A DNA stretch of 64,000 bases from Candidatus Flexifilum breve (GTDB lineage Bacteria > Chloroflexota > Anaerolineae > Aggregatilineales > Phototrophicaceae), in NCBI GenBank assembly GCA_016717205.1, contig JADKGC010000003.1:753495-817494 (forward strand), in the 5' to 3' direction. This document shows, piece by piece, positions 52,366-63,127 of this stretch. Within the stretch, counting starts at the first letter, position 1, and each line of letters begins with the position of its first letter. The position numbers were made by a program, and so were the translations under genes. The notes below the pieces were generated by a model, which saw only the letters and a list, made by a program, of their open reading frames with translations, had not been told where the DNA came from and did no database searches.

Positions 52366-54477
52366 TTATAGCTGATTCAGGGCTTCCCGATAAGTGTTGA
52401 GCGCGTCCTGCAGTTTGCCCTGCCGCATCAGGCCGTCGCCGAGCACGCGATACACCGCCGGCACGGTGCGGTACGATTTGACCATCTGCTCCAGGTCGGC
52501 CACCACGGTGTCGATATCGACGCTCGCGCGGATCAAGCCTTCGTATTCGCTCAGGCTGCCTTCCAGATCGCCGCTCTGTTCGAGGTCGCGCGCGCTCTGG
52601 AGCGCTCCCGCGCTGACCGGCGCCCGCGGGATCAGCGGCGCGGCGGTGGTCGGCGGCGGGACAGGTCGCTGCGCCACAGGCGGCACATAGACCGGTTCCG
52701 GCTCGGGTTCCGGTTCAAACGTGAACGCGGCGGGTTCGAGATCGGCGGCGGTTTCGGTGAGCCAATCTGGCACTTCGACCGCTTCCGGGTTCTCCAGTTC
52801 GGAGAGCCAGTCCGCAAATGCCGGTTCCGCGGGCGCGAGTTCGATCACTTCCGGTTCGGCGGCAACCGGGAGTTCGGTGCCCGCCATCCACGACGGCAGG
52901 CCCTGTGCTTCGCCCACGGGCAAATCTTCAGCGGGCAGCGGCTCGTCGATCAGCTCGTCGTCCTGCTGTTCCAGCTTTTCGACGGCGGCAATCCGCGCCG
53001 GGTCGCTCACATTCCGTTCGTACCAGTCTGGCACTTCGGCTACGTCAATCGTGCCCGCCTGATGTTCAAGGTCAAAGGCTTCGGCCCATGTGTCATCCGG
53101 GTCGACTTCAACGCCAGCGGCCGGTGCACTGGCCACCTGCGCCACTGGTTCCGCGGTTTCCGTGAACAGGGAACCAAAGTCCATCGGCTGATCGTCCGGC
53201 TCGGCTTCTTCTTTCAACCAGTCCGGCATATCTTCCGATACGGGCGTGGGTGGGAACAACGCGTCGAGGCTGGCGGTCGGCTGCGGTGCGGCGGGCGGTT
53301 CAGCGGGTGCGCCGCCCATCTGTTCCAAGAGCCAATCCGGCAGTTCGGCAGGCACCAGCGCAGGTTCTTCATCCAGCTCCGGCATGACCATATCCGGCTC
53401 ATTGACGATTTCGTCAACCTTCGCCTCGAACAGCACCTGAATCTGTTCCCGGGTGACCGAGCCATCGGCCAGCGCCCGCTGGATCGAGTCCATGGACATC
53501 TCGTCTCCGGACTCGTCTTCCGCTGCAGCGGCCACGGGCGGCGGCGCGGGGGACGCATCGTCGGCCAGGCTGCTCAGGAAATCGGACGGATCGCTCAAAG
53601 TCGGCGCGGGCGCCCGATTATTCGTCACGGGCGGTGTGTCAAACGAGAAGGCGACATACCCGGGCGCTTCAATTTCGTTCAGTTCCGGCATGGGAATATC
53701 GAGCTGTGCCGGGGTGAGCAGTTCTTCGGTATCCGCACCCTGACGCCGTGCCAGCGACTCCAGCCATTCGACCGAGTCCGATCCACCAAACGGATCGCGC
53801 GCGGGGGCGGGCTGCGCCAAGGGATCATCCTGCGTGCGGGCGAGGTCTTCCAGCCATGAAAGCGAGCTGCCCGCTTCGGGCGCCGCGGCGGCAGGGGTCG
53901 AGTCTTCGGTCGAGAGGTTTGACAGGTCGAGATTGAACAGGCTGTCATCTTCGCCACCGTTGCCACCGGCCAGACTTTCCAGCCACGCCAAACCACCCTC
54001 TTGCGCGGGCGGTGCAGACCGGGTCGCGGCGGGAGCAGGCGGAAGCTGCGCAGCGGCGGGACGCGCGGGCGCGGGCTGCTGCACAGTCGGCGGTTGCGCA
54101 GGCGGTGCAGGCGGCGCAGAGGTCGCCGGGCGCAGCGGAGCCGCGGTCGGCGGTGGTGTGATCACACGGGCGGCCGGGCGCTGCGGTTCAGCCGCAGGCG
54201 GCTCAACAGGCTTGACCGGTTCGGGCGCGGGCTTCGGAGGTGGCGGCGCGGCGGCTTTCGGCACGCCCGGCTTGATCGGCTCCATCTTGCCTTCTTGCCC
54301 ATAGGGAACGTATCCCGGTTCGTCGATGACGACGCTGTTCGGGTCAATTTCGGCAATGTCCATGTCAGCAGATGAGACGAGCCCCTCGGTTGCGCCTTGA
54401 CGTTTCGCCAGTGTTTCGAGCCATTTATTGATCTCGTCTGGCGTCATGTTGTCAAAATCTGGCATGTTGTCCATCAA
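52366..54477 (-). CDS. Acidic W/DWL-repeat protein with C-terminal TPR
   Basis: A 703-residue, strongly acidic, Pro/Ala-rich protein. Short motifs recur: WLETLAKRQGA and WLESLARRQGA (about 20-30 and 225-235), LAWLESLAGG, LSWLEDLARTQ, then DWL-centred words (LPDWLLEQM, MPDWLKEE, VPDWYERN, FADWLSEL, VPDWLTET), about ten in all, separated by disordered Pro/Ala/Glu linkers. The last 80 residues form TPR-like helices (LGDGLMRQGKLQDALNTYREAL). No known function. It lies 9 bases after a still larger gene of the same kind, so the two form an operon. Confidence 0.7.
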   Translation of the reverse strand: MMDNMPDFDNMTPDEINKWLETLAKRQGATEGLVSSADMDIAEIDPNSVVIDEPGYVPYGQEGKMEPIKPGVPKAAAPPPPKPAPEPVKPVEPPAAEPQRPAARVITPPPTAAPLRPATSAPPAPPAQPPTVQQPAPARPAAAQLPPAPAATRSAPPAQEGGLAWLESLAGGNGGEDDSLFNLDLSNLSTEDSTPAAAAPEAGSSLSWLEDLARTQDDPLAQPAPARDPFGGSDSVEWLESLARRQGADTEELLTPAQLDIPMPELNEIEAPGYVAFSFDTPPVTNNRAPAPTLSDPSDFLSSLADDASPAPPPVAAAAEDESGDEMSMDSIQRALADGSVTREQIQVLFEAKVDEIVNEPDMVMPELDEEPALVPAELPDWLLEQMGGAPAEPPAAPQPTASLDALFPPTPVSEDMPDWLKEEAEPDDQPMDFGSLFTETAEPVAQVASAPAAGVEVDPDDTWAEAFDLEHQAGTIDVAEVPDWYERNVSDPARIAAVEKLEQQDDELIDEPLPAEDLPVGEAQGLPSWMAGTELPVAAEPEVIELAPAEPAFADWLSELENPEAVEVPDWLTETAADLEPAAFTFEPEPEPEPVYVPPVAQRPVPPPTTAAPLIPRAPVSAGALQSARDLEQSGDLEGSLSEYEGLIRASVDIDTVVADLEQMVKSYRTVPAVYRVLGDGLMRQGKLQDALNTYREALNQL

Positions 54478-54486
54478 AACACCTCG

Positions 54487-57400
54487 TTAACGCAACCATT
54501 CCGGCAAATCGGCTTCATCGTCGTCGGATACCCAGTCTGGGAAATCCTCATCAGGCTGTGGCGCGGCAGGTTGTGCCGGGGGGATCAGTCGATCTAACCA
54601 AGCAGGCGTCTTTGTAAAGGTGAACGACGATGCCGCTTCCGCTAATTCCTCATCAACCATATTGTTCAGCCACGCAAATTCACGCGGAGACGCTTCTTCC
54701 ACCTCGTGCGTCTCTTCCTCGACGGTCTCGGTCGGCGCATAGTCGACATCGAGGCCGGGGACCATCGCGTTCAACCAATCCGGCGTGTTATCCGCCTCAG
54801 CATCACTGTGTTCAGTTATAACATCGGGTTCCGTGACCGCGCTAGGGACAGCCTCCGCATCCAGCACGGGGATCACGTCTTCCGCGGGCACAGCAGCGGC
54901 GGCAAATTCTTCTTCCGGCGTCGCGGCGATCACCGCGTCATCCGGTGTGTACGGCAGAATGTCCGCGTCAAAGGCGCTCTCGTCCGCCATAAAGGCGGTC
55001 TCGGGCGCGTCCGGCAGCGCTTCGGCTTCCGGCTCAGCATCAAACAGCGATGCCAGTTCTTCGGCGGAAGCGGGCACGGCGGCGTCTTCGTCTTCGGTAG
55101 CGATTTCTGGCTCCAGCTCGCTGATCCAGTCGATTTCGGCGTTCGGCGTGGAGGTCGGCGCGGACATGGCATCGACTTCGCTCAACGGCATGTTGAATGC
55201 GTCAAATTCGGTGGTCGCGGGCGTATTCAGCTCAGGCAACCAGTCGACATCGGCTTCGTCCGCGGGCTGGGCGTCGAGTTCAGCTTCGAGTTCGCTGTCT
55301 GCACCCGGATCAAGCGCGCTCAACCAATCGGGCGTGCCATCGGCGGCGACCGCTTCAGCTTCGGCCTCAAGTTCGACTGTTGCCCGGGTTCGAGTTCGGT
55401 CAGCCAGTCGGCCTCGGCTTCTGCCACAGGTTCAGCCTGGGGTGTCGGCCACGTTTCCGGTTCAGTTTCCGTCAGCCAATCCGGCGTTTCGACTTCAGCT
55501 TGCGCTGGGGCGGCTTCAGTTTCCGGTTCCAGTTCGCTCAACCAATCGGGAGCTGCTTCAGCGGCGGGTTCAGCGGGCGCATCAGCTTCGAGGCTCAGTT
55601 CACCCAGCCAATCGGCATCTTGGGCAGTAACCGCCGCCTGACGGCGGGTTCTCGGTTCCAGTTCGCTCAGCCAATCCGGCGTCTCGGCCTCGGCGGCCGG
55701 GGCTTCCAGGTTCCAATTCACTCAACCAGTCCGGCGAGGTTTCAGCGGCGGGTCCGGCCTGCGCCTTCCGACCCGGGTCATCGCTGAAGGCGTCCATCCA
55801 ACTGAGATCGTCGGCGGCGCTGGTAGGCGCGCTGACCGTCTCCGCGGGGGTTTCCGCGACAGGCGCAAATTCGCTCAGCCAATCGGGCGTCTCCGCCTCA
55901 GCTTCCGCGTCCAATGCGAATTCTTCGTCGGCTTCTGGCTCCGCTTGTGGTTCCAGCGAGCTCAACCAGTCCGGCGTGTCGGCAATGGCCTCAACTTCTG
56001 GATCCAGCGCGAATTCTTCGTCGGCTTCCGGCTCGACTTCCGCTTGTGGTTCCAGCGCGCTCAGCCAGTCCGGCGTATCGGCGACAGCCTCAGCTTCCGC
56101 GTCCAGCGCGAATTCCTCATCGGCTTCCGGCTTCCGGCTCGGCTTGCGGTTCCAGTGCGCTCAACCAATCCGGCGTATCGGTCGCAGCATCCGCCCGGCG
56201 TCATCTTCATCATCCGCAGTCACTTCCGGTTCCAGTGCGCTCAACCAGTCGGGGGTGGACTCGGCAGCAGGCGCGGATTCACTGGGTCTCGCGCTCGCCT
56301 CGGCCATCGCATCCATCCAACTCAGGTCATCGGCGACGGGTGCGGTCTTCGGCTTGATCTCGCTCAACCAATCCGGCGTCTCTTCCGTGGCCACGGCGTC
56401 TTCAAAATCGAGGCCAAAATCATCCGACGATTCATCGGTCGGTTCGGCGTCCGTTTCCGCTTCGAATTCGCTCAGCCAGTTCGGCGAGGTCTCGGCCACG
56501 GGTACGGGCGGCGTGAACTCCGCTTCGACTTCCTGACGCAGATCGCCGAAATCGCTCATCCAGCTTGTATCATCGTCCAGTCCGCTGACATCCGCAGCAG
56601 CGGGAGTCGCGGTTGGCGAGGCAGCGGCTTCCAAATCGCTCAACCAGTCGGGCGCGGCTTCCGGCGCGTCGCTGCTGGGGAAATCTGCATCCGGGTTGGC
56701 GGGCGCGGCGAAATCGCCAAATTCGCTCATCCAGCTTGGATCATCCGCGCTGGTCGCGGCGGGCTCGTTGTCAAACAATCCCGTCGCATGAACATCGGCG
56801 GGCGTTTCAAAATCGATGCTCGCCTCGGTCTCATTCAACCAGTCGGGCACAGGTTCAGAACTCTTCGCAGATTCATCGCCGAAGTCGATGCCGTTCATCC
56901 AGTCGAACGCGTCGTCAGCGGTGCTGGTCGCCGGAGCAGCGGGCGCCGCTGCGACCAGCCAATCGGGTGAATCCGTTGGCGTGGCGGCGGGTTCTTCGGA
57001 CGTCTCGTCCATCCACGCGAATTCTTCGTCGATGCCACCGCTCGCTTCTTCATCCTCATCGCTGCCGCTGATTGAGCTCATCCAGCCGAGATCATTCTCG
57101 TCTGAGTCATCCGATGAACCGCCAGCTTCGTCAGCGGGCTTCAGTTCGGACAGCCAATCGGGGACTTCGGCGCTCACAGGTTGATCGTCGGACGAGGACG
57201 CCCCGTCCATATCATCCATCCACGAGAAAGCATCGTCATTGTCGTTTGCGTCTGCGTTGAACCCAGATGTATTGTCGGGCATTTCGTCACCGCCGCTCTG
57301 TGGCACTTCGTTCCCCCATGTGAGTGTCCCCGTATCGGGCATATCGAGGCCAAATCCGGCATCATCGAGGCCGCTCAACCAATCGGGATTGGTCGTCGTG

Positions 57401-59032
57401 ACGGCAGACGCTTTCTTCTTGTCGTCAAACTGGGCGCTCCACTCATCATCCGCCTCGTCTTCCGTCGCGGTTGGGAGGTTCCAGTCGAAACTCGCATCGT
57501 TGAACATCGCCGTCAGGCCGCGGCGCGGTCGCGGTGATTCCGCAGACGCATCGAGCGTATTCGTGACGGGCGGCGGTTCGGCAGCCGGCTCCTCGCTCCA
57601 ATCGAGGAGCGCGCTGCTGTCAGCTTCCTCGGCGGGCTGTCCGGTAGGCGCCGCGGCAGTCAACCAATCGAGGCTGTCGTCCGCGTCGGTCAAATCCGGC
57701 GAACCGATGGACGTCAGCGGTTCGTCATCGCCGAACAAATTATCCGGCTCATCGCTCATTTCGAGATTATAGCGTCCCATCCACGCCGTCGGATCGTCGG
57801 GTTCAGGCATCACGAATTCGTCGTCGGTGTCGCTGAGGCGCCGCGGCGGGAGAGATCACTTCGGCGTCTTCTTCAATTTCGAGCCCGCGTTCACGCAGCC
57901 ACGCCATCGGGTCTTCCGTCTCAAACCCCGATTCCTCGCCAAACGTCCCCGTCTGAAAGATGGTGTCGATCTCGTCGAGTTCGCCAGTTGAATTCACATG
58001 AAAGGGGTTTAGTTCCCCGGAATCCAGCGTTGGCTGCTCGGCTTCCGGCCATTCGCGCTTAGGAGATGGGGCGGGCTTTTCGACAGGCTTGGGCGTGCCT
58101 TGCAGCATGGCGCTCACCCATTGATCCCACTGATCATCAGCGGGCGGGTCGTGCGCCAGGGCTTCAAATTCCGCCGTGCGGGTCGTCGCGACCGGAGGGT
58201 CGACGGCGTGGTGATGCCCGCCAACCAGTCGGGGTTATCTTCCGTGACCACGGCGCTTTTGGCGGCGCTGCGGAAATCCAGTTCTTCGAGGCGGAAAGCG
58301 TTATCTTCGACCGGCTCACCTGTCACCAGTTCGACCGCCAGATACGGATCGACAGATTCCAGATGATTAATGTAGCGCTGCGCGTCGGTCGGGCGGCCTT
58401 CAGTCAGCCACAACCCGGCCATGATGCGATTCGCGCTCAGGCAGTCGGGGAGCTTTTCGAGCACATCCATCGCGAGTTCCGCCGCTTCAAAGCGAAAACT
58501 CCGCTTCCCACAGCACTTCGGCCAGCAGCAAGCGCAAATCGACGCGCTGCGCCGAGCGCAAAAGCGCGCCGCGCAAGGTGTCTGCCGCTTGCACATAACT
58601 CTGAGTTTTCAACGCCTGCCGCGCCACTGCGACCGCCGTCAGCGGAATTTTCGCATTTTCAACGCCGTGGTGCTGGCTGTATAACAGGCGCAGTTGTTCA
58701 AGAATATTCTTATCCGCCGGATGCTGCTCAAACGCGCGTTCGAGATGCCAGATCGCATCTTCGGGGTGATTCGTGCGTTCCATCGCCTCGCTCAAACCAA
58801 CGTGCGCGACGAAATCATCGGGAACCACGCTCAACACGCGCTGCAGCGCCGAAGTCGCCTCTTCCCAACGCCCGTTCTCCACCAACGCCCGCCCCAGATA
58901 CCGGTAAGCGGACACATTTTTGGGGAAGTATTGCAGGATGTGACGACAGTGTTGAATCACTTCGTCCGCAGAATTGGCGTTTAAGAGGTTGTCCAGCTTG
59001 GCTAGATAGTCTCTTAGGCTAATTTCAGACAT
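54487..59032 (-). CDS. Giant TPR and DWL/WM-repeat protein, multiple frameshifts
   Basis: One locus broken by several single-base indels. The N-terminal part (from ATG 59032) has TPR repeats (AYRYLGRALVENGRWEEA; AIWHLERAFEQHP). After these come about 1200 acidic residues with 35-40 short motifs of two alternating types, xPDWLSEL and SWMDxM. Breaks are needed near 58496 (extra T in a T-run), 58198 (missing C), 57838, 56188, 56130 (7-base duplication), 55728 and 55380 (missing G), each restoring the same repeat pattern. The full product would be about 1500 residues. It may be a scaffold with short binding motifs; function unknown. Confidence 0.65.
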
Positions 59033-59150
59033 GCTCTATCCCATACGCGGGTAAACCTGCTGTCTAAAGCATAACACGATTCAATAAAAACATACTTGAT
59101 TTAGGCAATTCGTAGTGAAAATCAAATCAGGAAATTGGTGGATGTACCCC

Positions 59151-59178
59151 TTGCCGACATTGCAACGCCCGCTAAACT
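59151..59178 (+). promoter_or_regulatory. Promoter of the BMP/ABC operon
   Basis: TTGCCG (59151-59156), 16 bases, TAAACT (59173-59178), about 35 bases before the ATG at 59214. Confidence 0.5.
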
Positions 59179-59213
59179 TGAGGGCAGTTTTCTTAATACA
59201 CGGAGGCATTCAG

Positions 59214-60413
59214 ATGCAGCGAAAAGGTTTGCTTTTTGTCATCGTAGCTCTCGCGTTTGTGGCGCTGACCGTCGTTCCTGCCTTGGCGCAAGACGAATTC
59301 GTCTTCGGTCTCGTGCTCGTCGGGCCGGAAAATGATCGCGGTTGGAGCCAGGCGCACTATGAAGCCGGTCTGTACGTTCAGGAACATGTGCCCGGTTCCC
59401 GGATGATCTTCTTCCCCAGCCTCAACCCGGCTGATGCGCCGGAAACCACCCTGCTCGATGTCGCCACCGAGCTGGTTGATCAGGGGGCGCAGGTCATTTT
59501 TACGACTTCCGATGCGTTTGAAGAAGATACGGATGCCGTCGCGGAAGCCTTCCCCGACACGCCGTTCATTAACATTTCCGGCGATAACTATCTGACGGGC
59601 GAAGCGCCCGCCAACGTCGGCAACCTCATGGGGCAAGGCGAGTGGAGCAAGATCATCGCTGGTTGCGCCGCTGGTCTCGCAACCGAAACGGGCAGCATCG
59701 GCTATCTTGGGCCGCTGATCAACGGTGAAACCCGTCGTTTCGCGTCGTCGGCCTACCTCGGCGCGCGCTACTGCTACGAACACTACAAGGGTGGCAACCC
59801 GGATGATCTCACGTTCACCGTAACGTGGATCGGCTTCTGGTTCAACATCCCTGGCGTCACACTCGACCCGACTGAAGAAACCAACACTTTCTTCGACAGC
59901 GGCGCGGACGTCGTCCTGAGTGGTATCGACACGACCGAAGCGATCACGATTGCCGGTCAGCGCGCAGCGCAGGGCGAAACCGTGTGGGCTGTCCCCTACG
60001 ATTTCATCGGCGCGTGCGACATTGCGCCGGATGTCTGCCTCGGCGTGCCGTACTTCAACTGGGGTCCGAGCTACACTGCCGTGATTCAGTCCGTTCAGGG
60101 CGGCACATGGTCGCCGAGCTGGGATTGGGTCGGGCCGGATTGGTCAGACATCAATAACCCCGAAACGTCCGCGGTCGGTTTCGTCAAAGGCCCCGGCCTG
60201 ACCGAAGACCAGAGCGCGCAGTTGGACTCGTTCATTGCCGATCTCGCGGCGTACGCGACCAACCCATTCGTGCCGAACAGCTTCGCGCTGTGGAGCGGCC
60301 CGCTCAACCTGCAGGACGGCACGGAACTCGCCGCTGCTGGTCAGTTGGTTGACCCGCTGGATGTGTGGTATCTGCCGCAAATCCTCGAAGGCATGGTCGG
60401 CGCCAGCGAATAA
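59214..60413 (+). CDS. BMP-family ABC transporter substrate-binding protein
   Basis: A PnrA/Med-like periplasmic binding protein for nucleosides. From ATG 59214 (GGAGG 8 bases upstream) it has 399 residues. A signal peptide (about 1-25, ending ALA before QDEF) has no lipobox cysteine, so it appears secreted by signal peptidase I. LVLVGPENDRGWSQAHYEAG and FINISGDNYLTGEAPANVG are the conserved ligand-binding parts. The GVPYFNWGPSYTAVIQ segment is also typical. The downstream ATPase and permeases complete the importer. Confidence 0.9.
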   Translation: MQRKGLLFVIVALAFVALTVVPALAQDEFVFGLVLVGPENDRGWSQAHYEAGLYVQEHVPGSRMIFFPSLNPADAPETTLLDVATELVDQGAQVIFTTSDAFEEDTDAVAEAFPDTPFINISGDNYLTGEAPANVGNLMGQGEWSKIIAGCAAGLATETGSIGYLGPLINGETRRFASSAYLGARYCYEHYKGGNPDDLTFTVTWIGFWFNIPGVTLDPTEETNTFFDSGADVVLSGIDTTEAITIAGQRAAQGETVWAVPYDFIGACDIAPDVCLGVPYFNWGPSYTAVIQSVQGGTWSPSWDWVGPDWSDINNPETSAVGFVKGPGLTEDQSAQLDSFIADLAAYATNPFVPNSFALWSGPLNLQDGTELAAAGQLVDPLDVWYLPQILEGMVGASE

Positions 60414-60445
60414 GTCGTATTACGACGCCACGATTTTGTGGTAAT

Positions 60446-60474
60446 GTAGGGGCAAGGCGACGCCTTGCCCCTAC
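60446..60474. repeat. Perfect GTAGGG-family palindrome inside the ABC operon
   Basis: Arms of 12 bp (60446-60457 with 60463-60474) lie between the substrate-binding protein stop and the ATPase start. It may act as a partial terminator or stabilise the upstream transcript so that the binding protein is made in excess. Confidence 0.7.
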
Positions 60475-60511
60475 GTCTTTGGCACGCACCTAGCTGTGAG
60501 AAAGCTCCCCA

Positions 60512-61982
60512 ATGAAGATCGAACTCAGGCATATTCACAAACGGTTCGGCCCGGTTCACGCCAACAATGACATCAGCATGACGGTCGACGCCGGGAAAAT
60601 CGTCGCGGTGCTCGGCGAAAACGGCGCGGGCAAATCGACCTTGATGAAAATCCTCTCCGGCTACCAGCCCGCCGACAGCGGCGAGATTGTGCTAGACGCC
60701 CAACACGCCAGCTACCACACGCCGCAGGGCGCAATCGCGGCCGGGATCGGCATGCTGCAGCAAGACCCGCTGGATATCCCTGCGTTCACTGTCTTAGAAA
60801 ATTTTATTTATGGGCAAAAGTTGGTTTCTTTTACTCCACCGGCAAGTGGCGGGAGCGGTTGAAATCCATTTCGGCGCGGCTGGGCTTCGAACTTGACCCG
60901 GACCAGCCGATCGCGAATCTCAGCATTGGTCAACGGCAGCAGTTGGAGATTGTGCGCTTGCTCTCGATGGGCGTGCGCACGCTGATTCTCGACGAACCAA
61001 CGACCGGGATTTCCGCCGAGCAAAAAATAATTCTGTTCGATGCGCTGCGCGAACTAGCGCGCAACGACGGCATGAGCGTGCTGCTCGTGTCGCACAAATT
61101 AGAAGATGTGATCGCCCTGTGCGACAGCGTTGTCGTGCTGCGCGGCGGGCGGCTCGTCGGGACGCTGCAGCTCCCGGCGACGATGGAACAGCTCGTGCGC
61201 CTGATGTTCGGCCAGGAACTCGCGCCGCCCGCGCACGAATGCCTCGTCAACCCGAAAACGGCGATCGCGCTCGACAACGTCACGCTGCGGGGCAAACGGG
61301 TCACGGTGAGCAATTTCAGCATGAAGATCCGCGCCTGCGAAGTAATCGGGCTGGCGGGTTGGAAGGAGCGGGCAGGAACTGATCCTGCGCGCCTGTGTAG
61401 GTCTGGTCAAACCGACCCACGGACACATTGCACTGGGCGAAACGAATGTGACGGGCAAATCGTATCGTGAGTTTCTCGCGGCGGGGGTCGCGTTCGGCGC
61501 GGCGGGTCGCCTCGAAGAAGGCTTGATCGCCGGGCTCACGCTGACGGAACACATCGCGCTGACCACAGAAAATAAGAGTCTGGTGGATTGGGCGCGCGCC
61601 AAGTCACTCACCGACCAGAAGCTCAAGCAGTACAATGTGCGCGGTCGTCCGGACAGCCTGATCGAACAGCTTTCCGGCGGCAATCAGCAGCGCCTGCTCA
61701 TGGCGTTGATGCCGGAACAGCCCATCCTCATGGCGCTCGAACAACCGACGCGCGGCCTCGATGTCGACTCGGCGCAGTGGATCTGGCAGCAGCTTTTGGA
61801 ACGCCGCGAGCGTGGGACAGCGATTCTGTTCTCATCGCCCGACCTCGACGAACTCGTCACCTACAGCGACCGGATTTTCGTCGCTTACGCGGGGCACATC
61901 GTCGAAATTCCGGATGCCCGCCAAACGAACATCGACGAATCGGACGCCTGATCGCGGGCATTTTGAGAAAGCCGCGGATTGA
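60512..61982 (+). CDS. ABC transporter ATPase, two-domain (nucleoside importer), frameshifted
   Basis: An RbsA/YufO-type ATPase with two nucleotide-binding domains. The first has Walker A GENGAGKST (about 36-44), signature LSIGQRQQ and Walker B LILDEPT. The second has AGLEGAGQE-like degenerate Walker A (after frame repair), signature LSGGNQQRLL and MALEQPTRGLD. Breaks are needed near 60830-60838, twice at 61358-61376, and probably twice at 61938-61962, where HFEKAAD ends the protein at TGA 61982. All repairs are single bases. It would energise two permeases encoded downstream. Confidence 0.8.
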
Positions 61983-62031
61983 CCGAGCGCCGGCCACTTT
62001 GAAGACCGGAGACACCAGAAGCCGCCGCATC

Positions 62032-63127
62032 ATGAAAAATCGCACGCTGTTATCCGTCGGCTTTGCGCTGCTGCCGATCATCGCCTCAGTGGTGATCACC
62101 GCCCTATTGATCGTGGCGGTGGGCAGTAACCCCGGCGATGTATTTGTCGCCGTCACCGAAGGGGCGTTCCGCGATTCGCGCGCCTTTGCTGGCGTGATCA
62201 ACTTCTGGATTCCGCTGGCGCTGTGCAGCCTCGGCCTGATCGTCACCTTCACAGCCGGGTTGTGGAATATCGGCGTTGAAGGGCAAATGATGGTCGGCGC
62301 GGTATTCGCCGCCTATGGCGCCCTCTTCATCGACCTGCCCGGCCCGGTGCTGATCGTCGTGGAAATTCTGCTCGCCATGCTCGGCGGCGCGCTGTGGGCG
62401 GGGCTGGTCGGCTTCCTCAAGACGCGCTTGGCCGTGCACGAGATTTTCGGCGGTGTAGCGCTCAACGCGCTCGCGAACGTGTGGGCGATCTATCTGATCT
62501 CTGGCCCGTGGGCGCCGCCGTCAGGCGGCACCGCGCAGGCGACCGCGCCCTTCAAAGAATCCGCCGTGCTGCCGCCGATTTCTCCCGAATTCCCCGTCAG
62601 CTTGATTGCGCTGCTGCTCGTCACCGCTGGTTTGGTGCTCATCACCTTCGCCCTGAGCGGGACGCGCTGGGGTTTGCAGCTCAAAGCGACGGGCAAGAAC
62701 AGCCGCTCCGCCCTGCTGCTCGGCGTGCCGACCAATCGCAGCGCGATCTCTGCGCTCGTCGTGTGCGGCGCGCTGGCGGGCATCGCCGGGTCGTATCGGG
62801 TGCTGTTCACCTCATGAAAGCCTGCGCCCGCTGGCGTCCGGCGGGATCGGCTTTCTCGCGCTGCTGGTCGTGCTGCTGGTCGGCCTGCGTCCGCTGTTCG
62901 CCATCCTCGTCGGGTTCGCCTTCGCGGTGATTCTCGCCGGCAGCACCCGCTTGAAAGTCGCCCTGCAGCTCGATCAATCACTGGCAGGTGTCTTACAAGG
63001 CTTTATCGTGCTGCTCGTGCTCCTCTCGAATGGCTTGCGCCAGCGCTTCACCAGCGACTCGACTAGCATCGAAACGCCGAACCCTACGACCACCGTCGAA
63101 ATCCAGAGGACGCAAGAGCATGGATGA
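62032..63127 (+). CDS. ABC permease (BPD_transp_2 type), frameshifted
   Basis: A nucleoside-importer permease with about nine membrane helices. LCSLGLIVTFTAGLWNIGVEGQM and FKESAVLPPISPEFP are typical of the YufP/NupP branch. The first ORF runs to TGA at 62815-62817 and the second half (HESLRPLASGGIGFLALLVVLLVGL) reads in another frame; a two-base loss near 62812 would reconnect RVLFT to HESLRP. The second ORF ends at 63127, overlapping the next gene by 8 bases. ATG 62032 has no clear ribosome site. Confidence 0.78.

Noticed and set aside
55300..56200. Regular repeats suggesting a CRISPR or tandem satellite
   Set aside because: The spacing follows codons and encodes PDWLSEL words with variable linkers; there are no conserved direct repeats of constant length with unique spacers.
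54706..57772. Several long plus-strand ORFs over the repeat-protein genes
   Set aside because: They are Ser/Ala/Gln-rich mirror images of the DWL repeats; their repetition comes from the coding strand.
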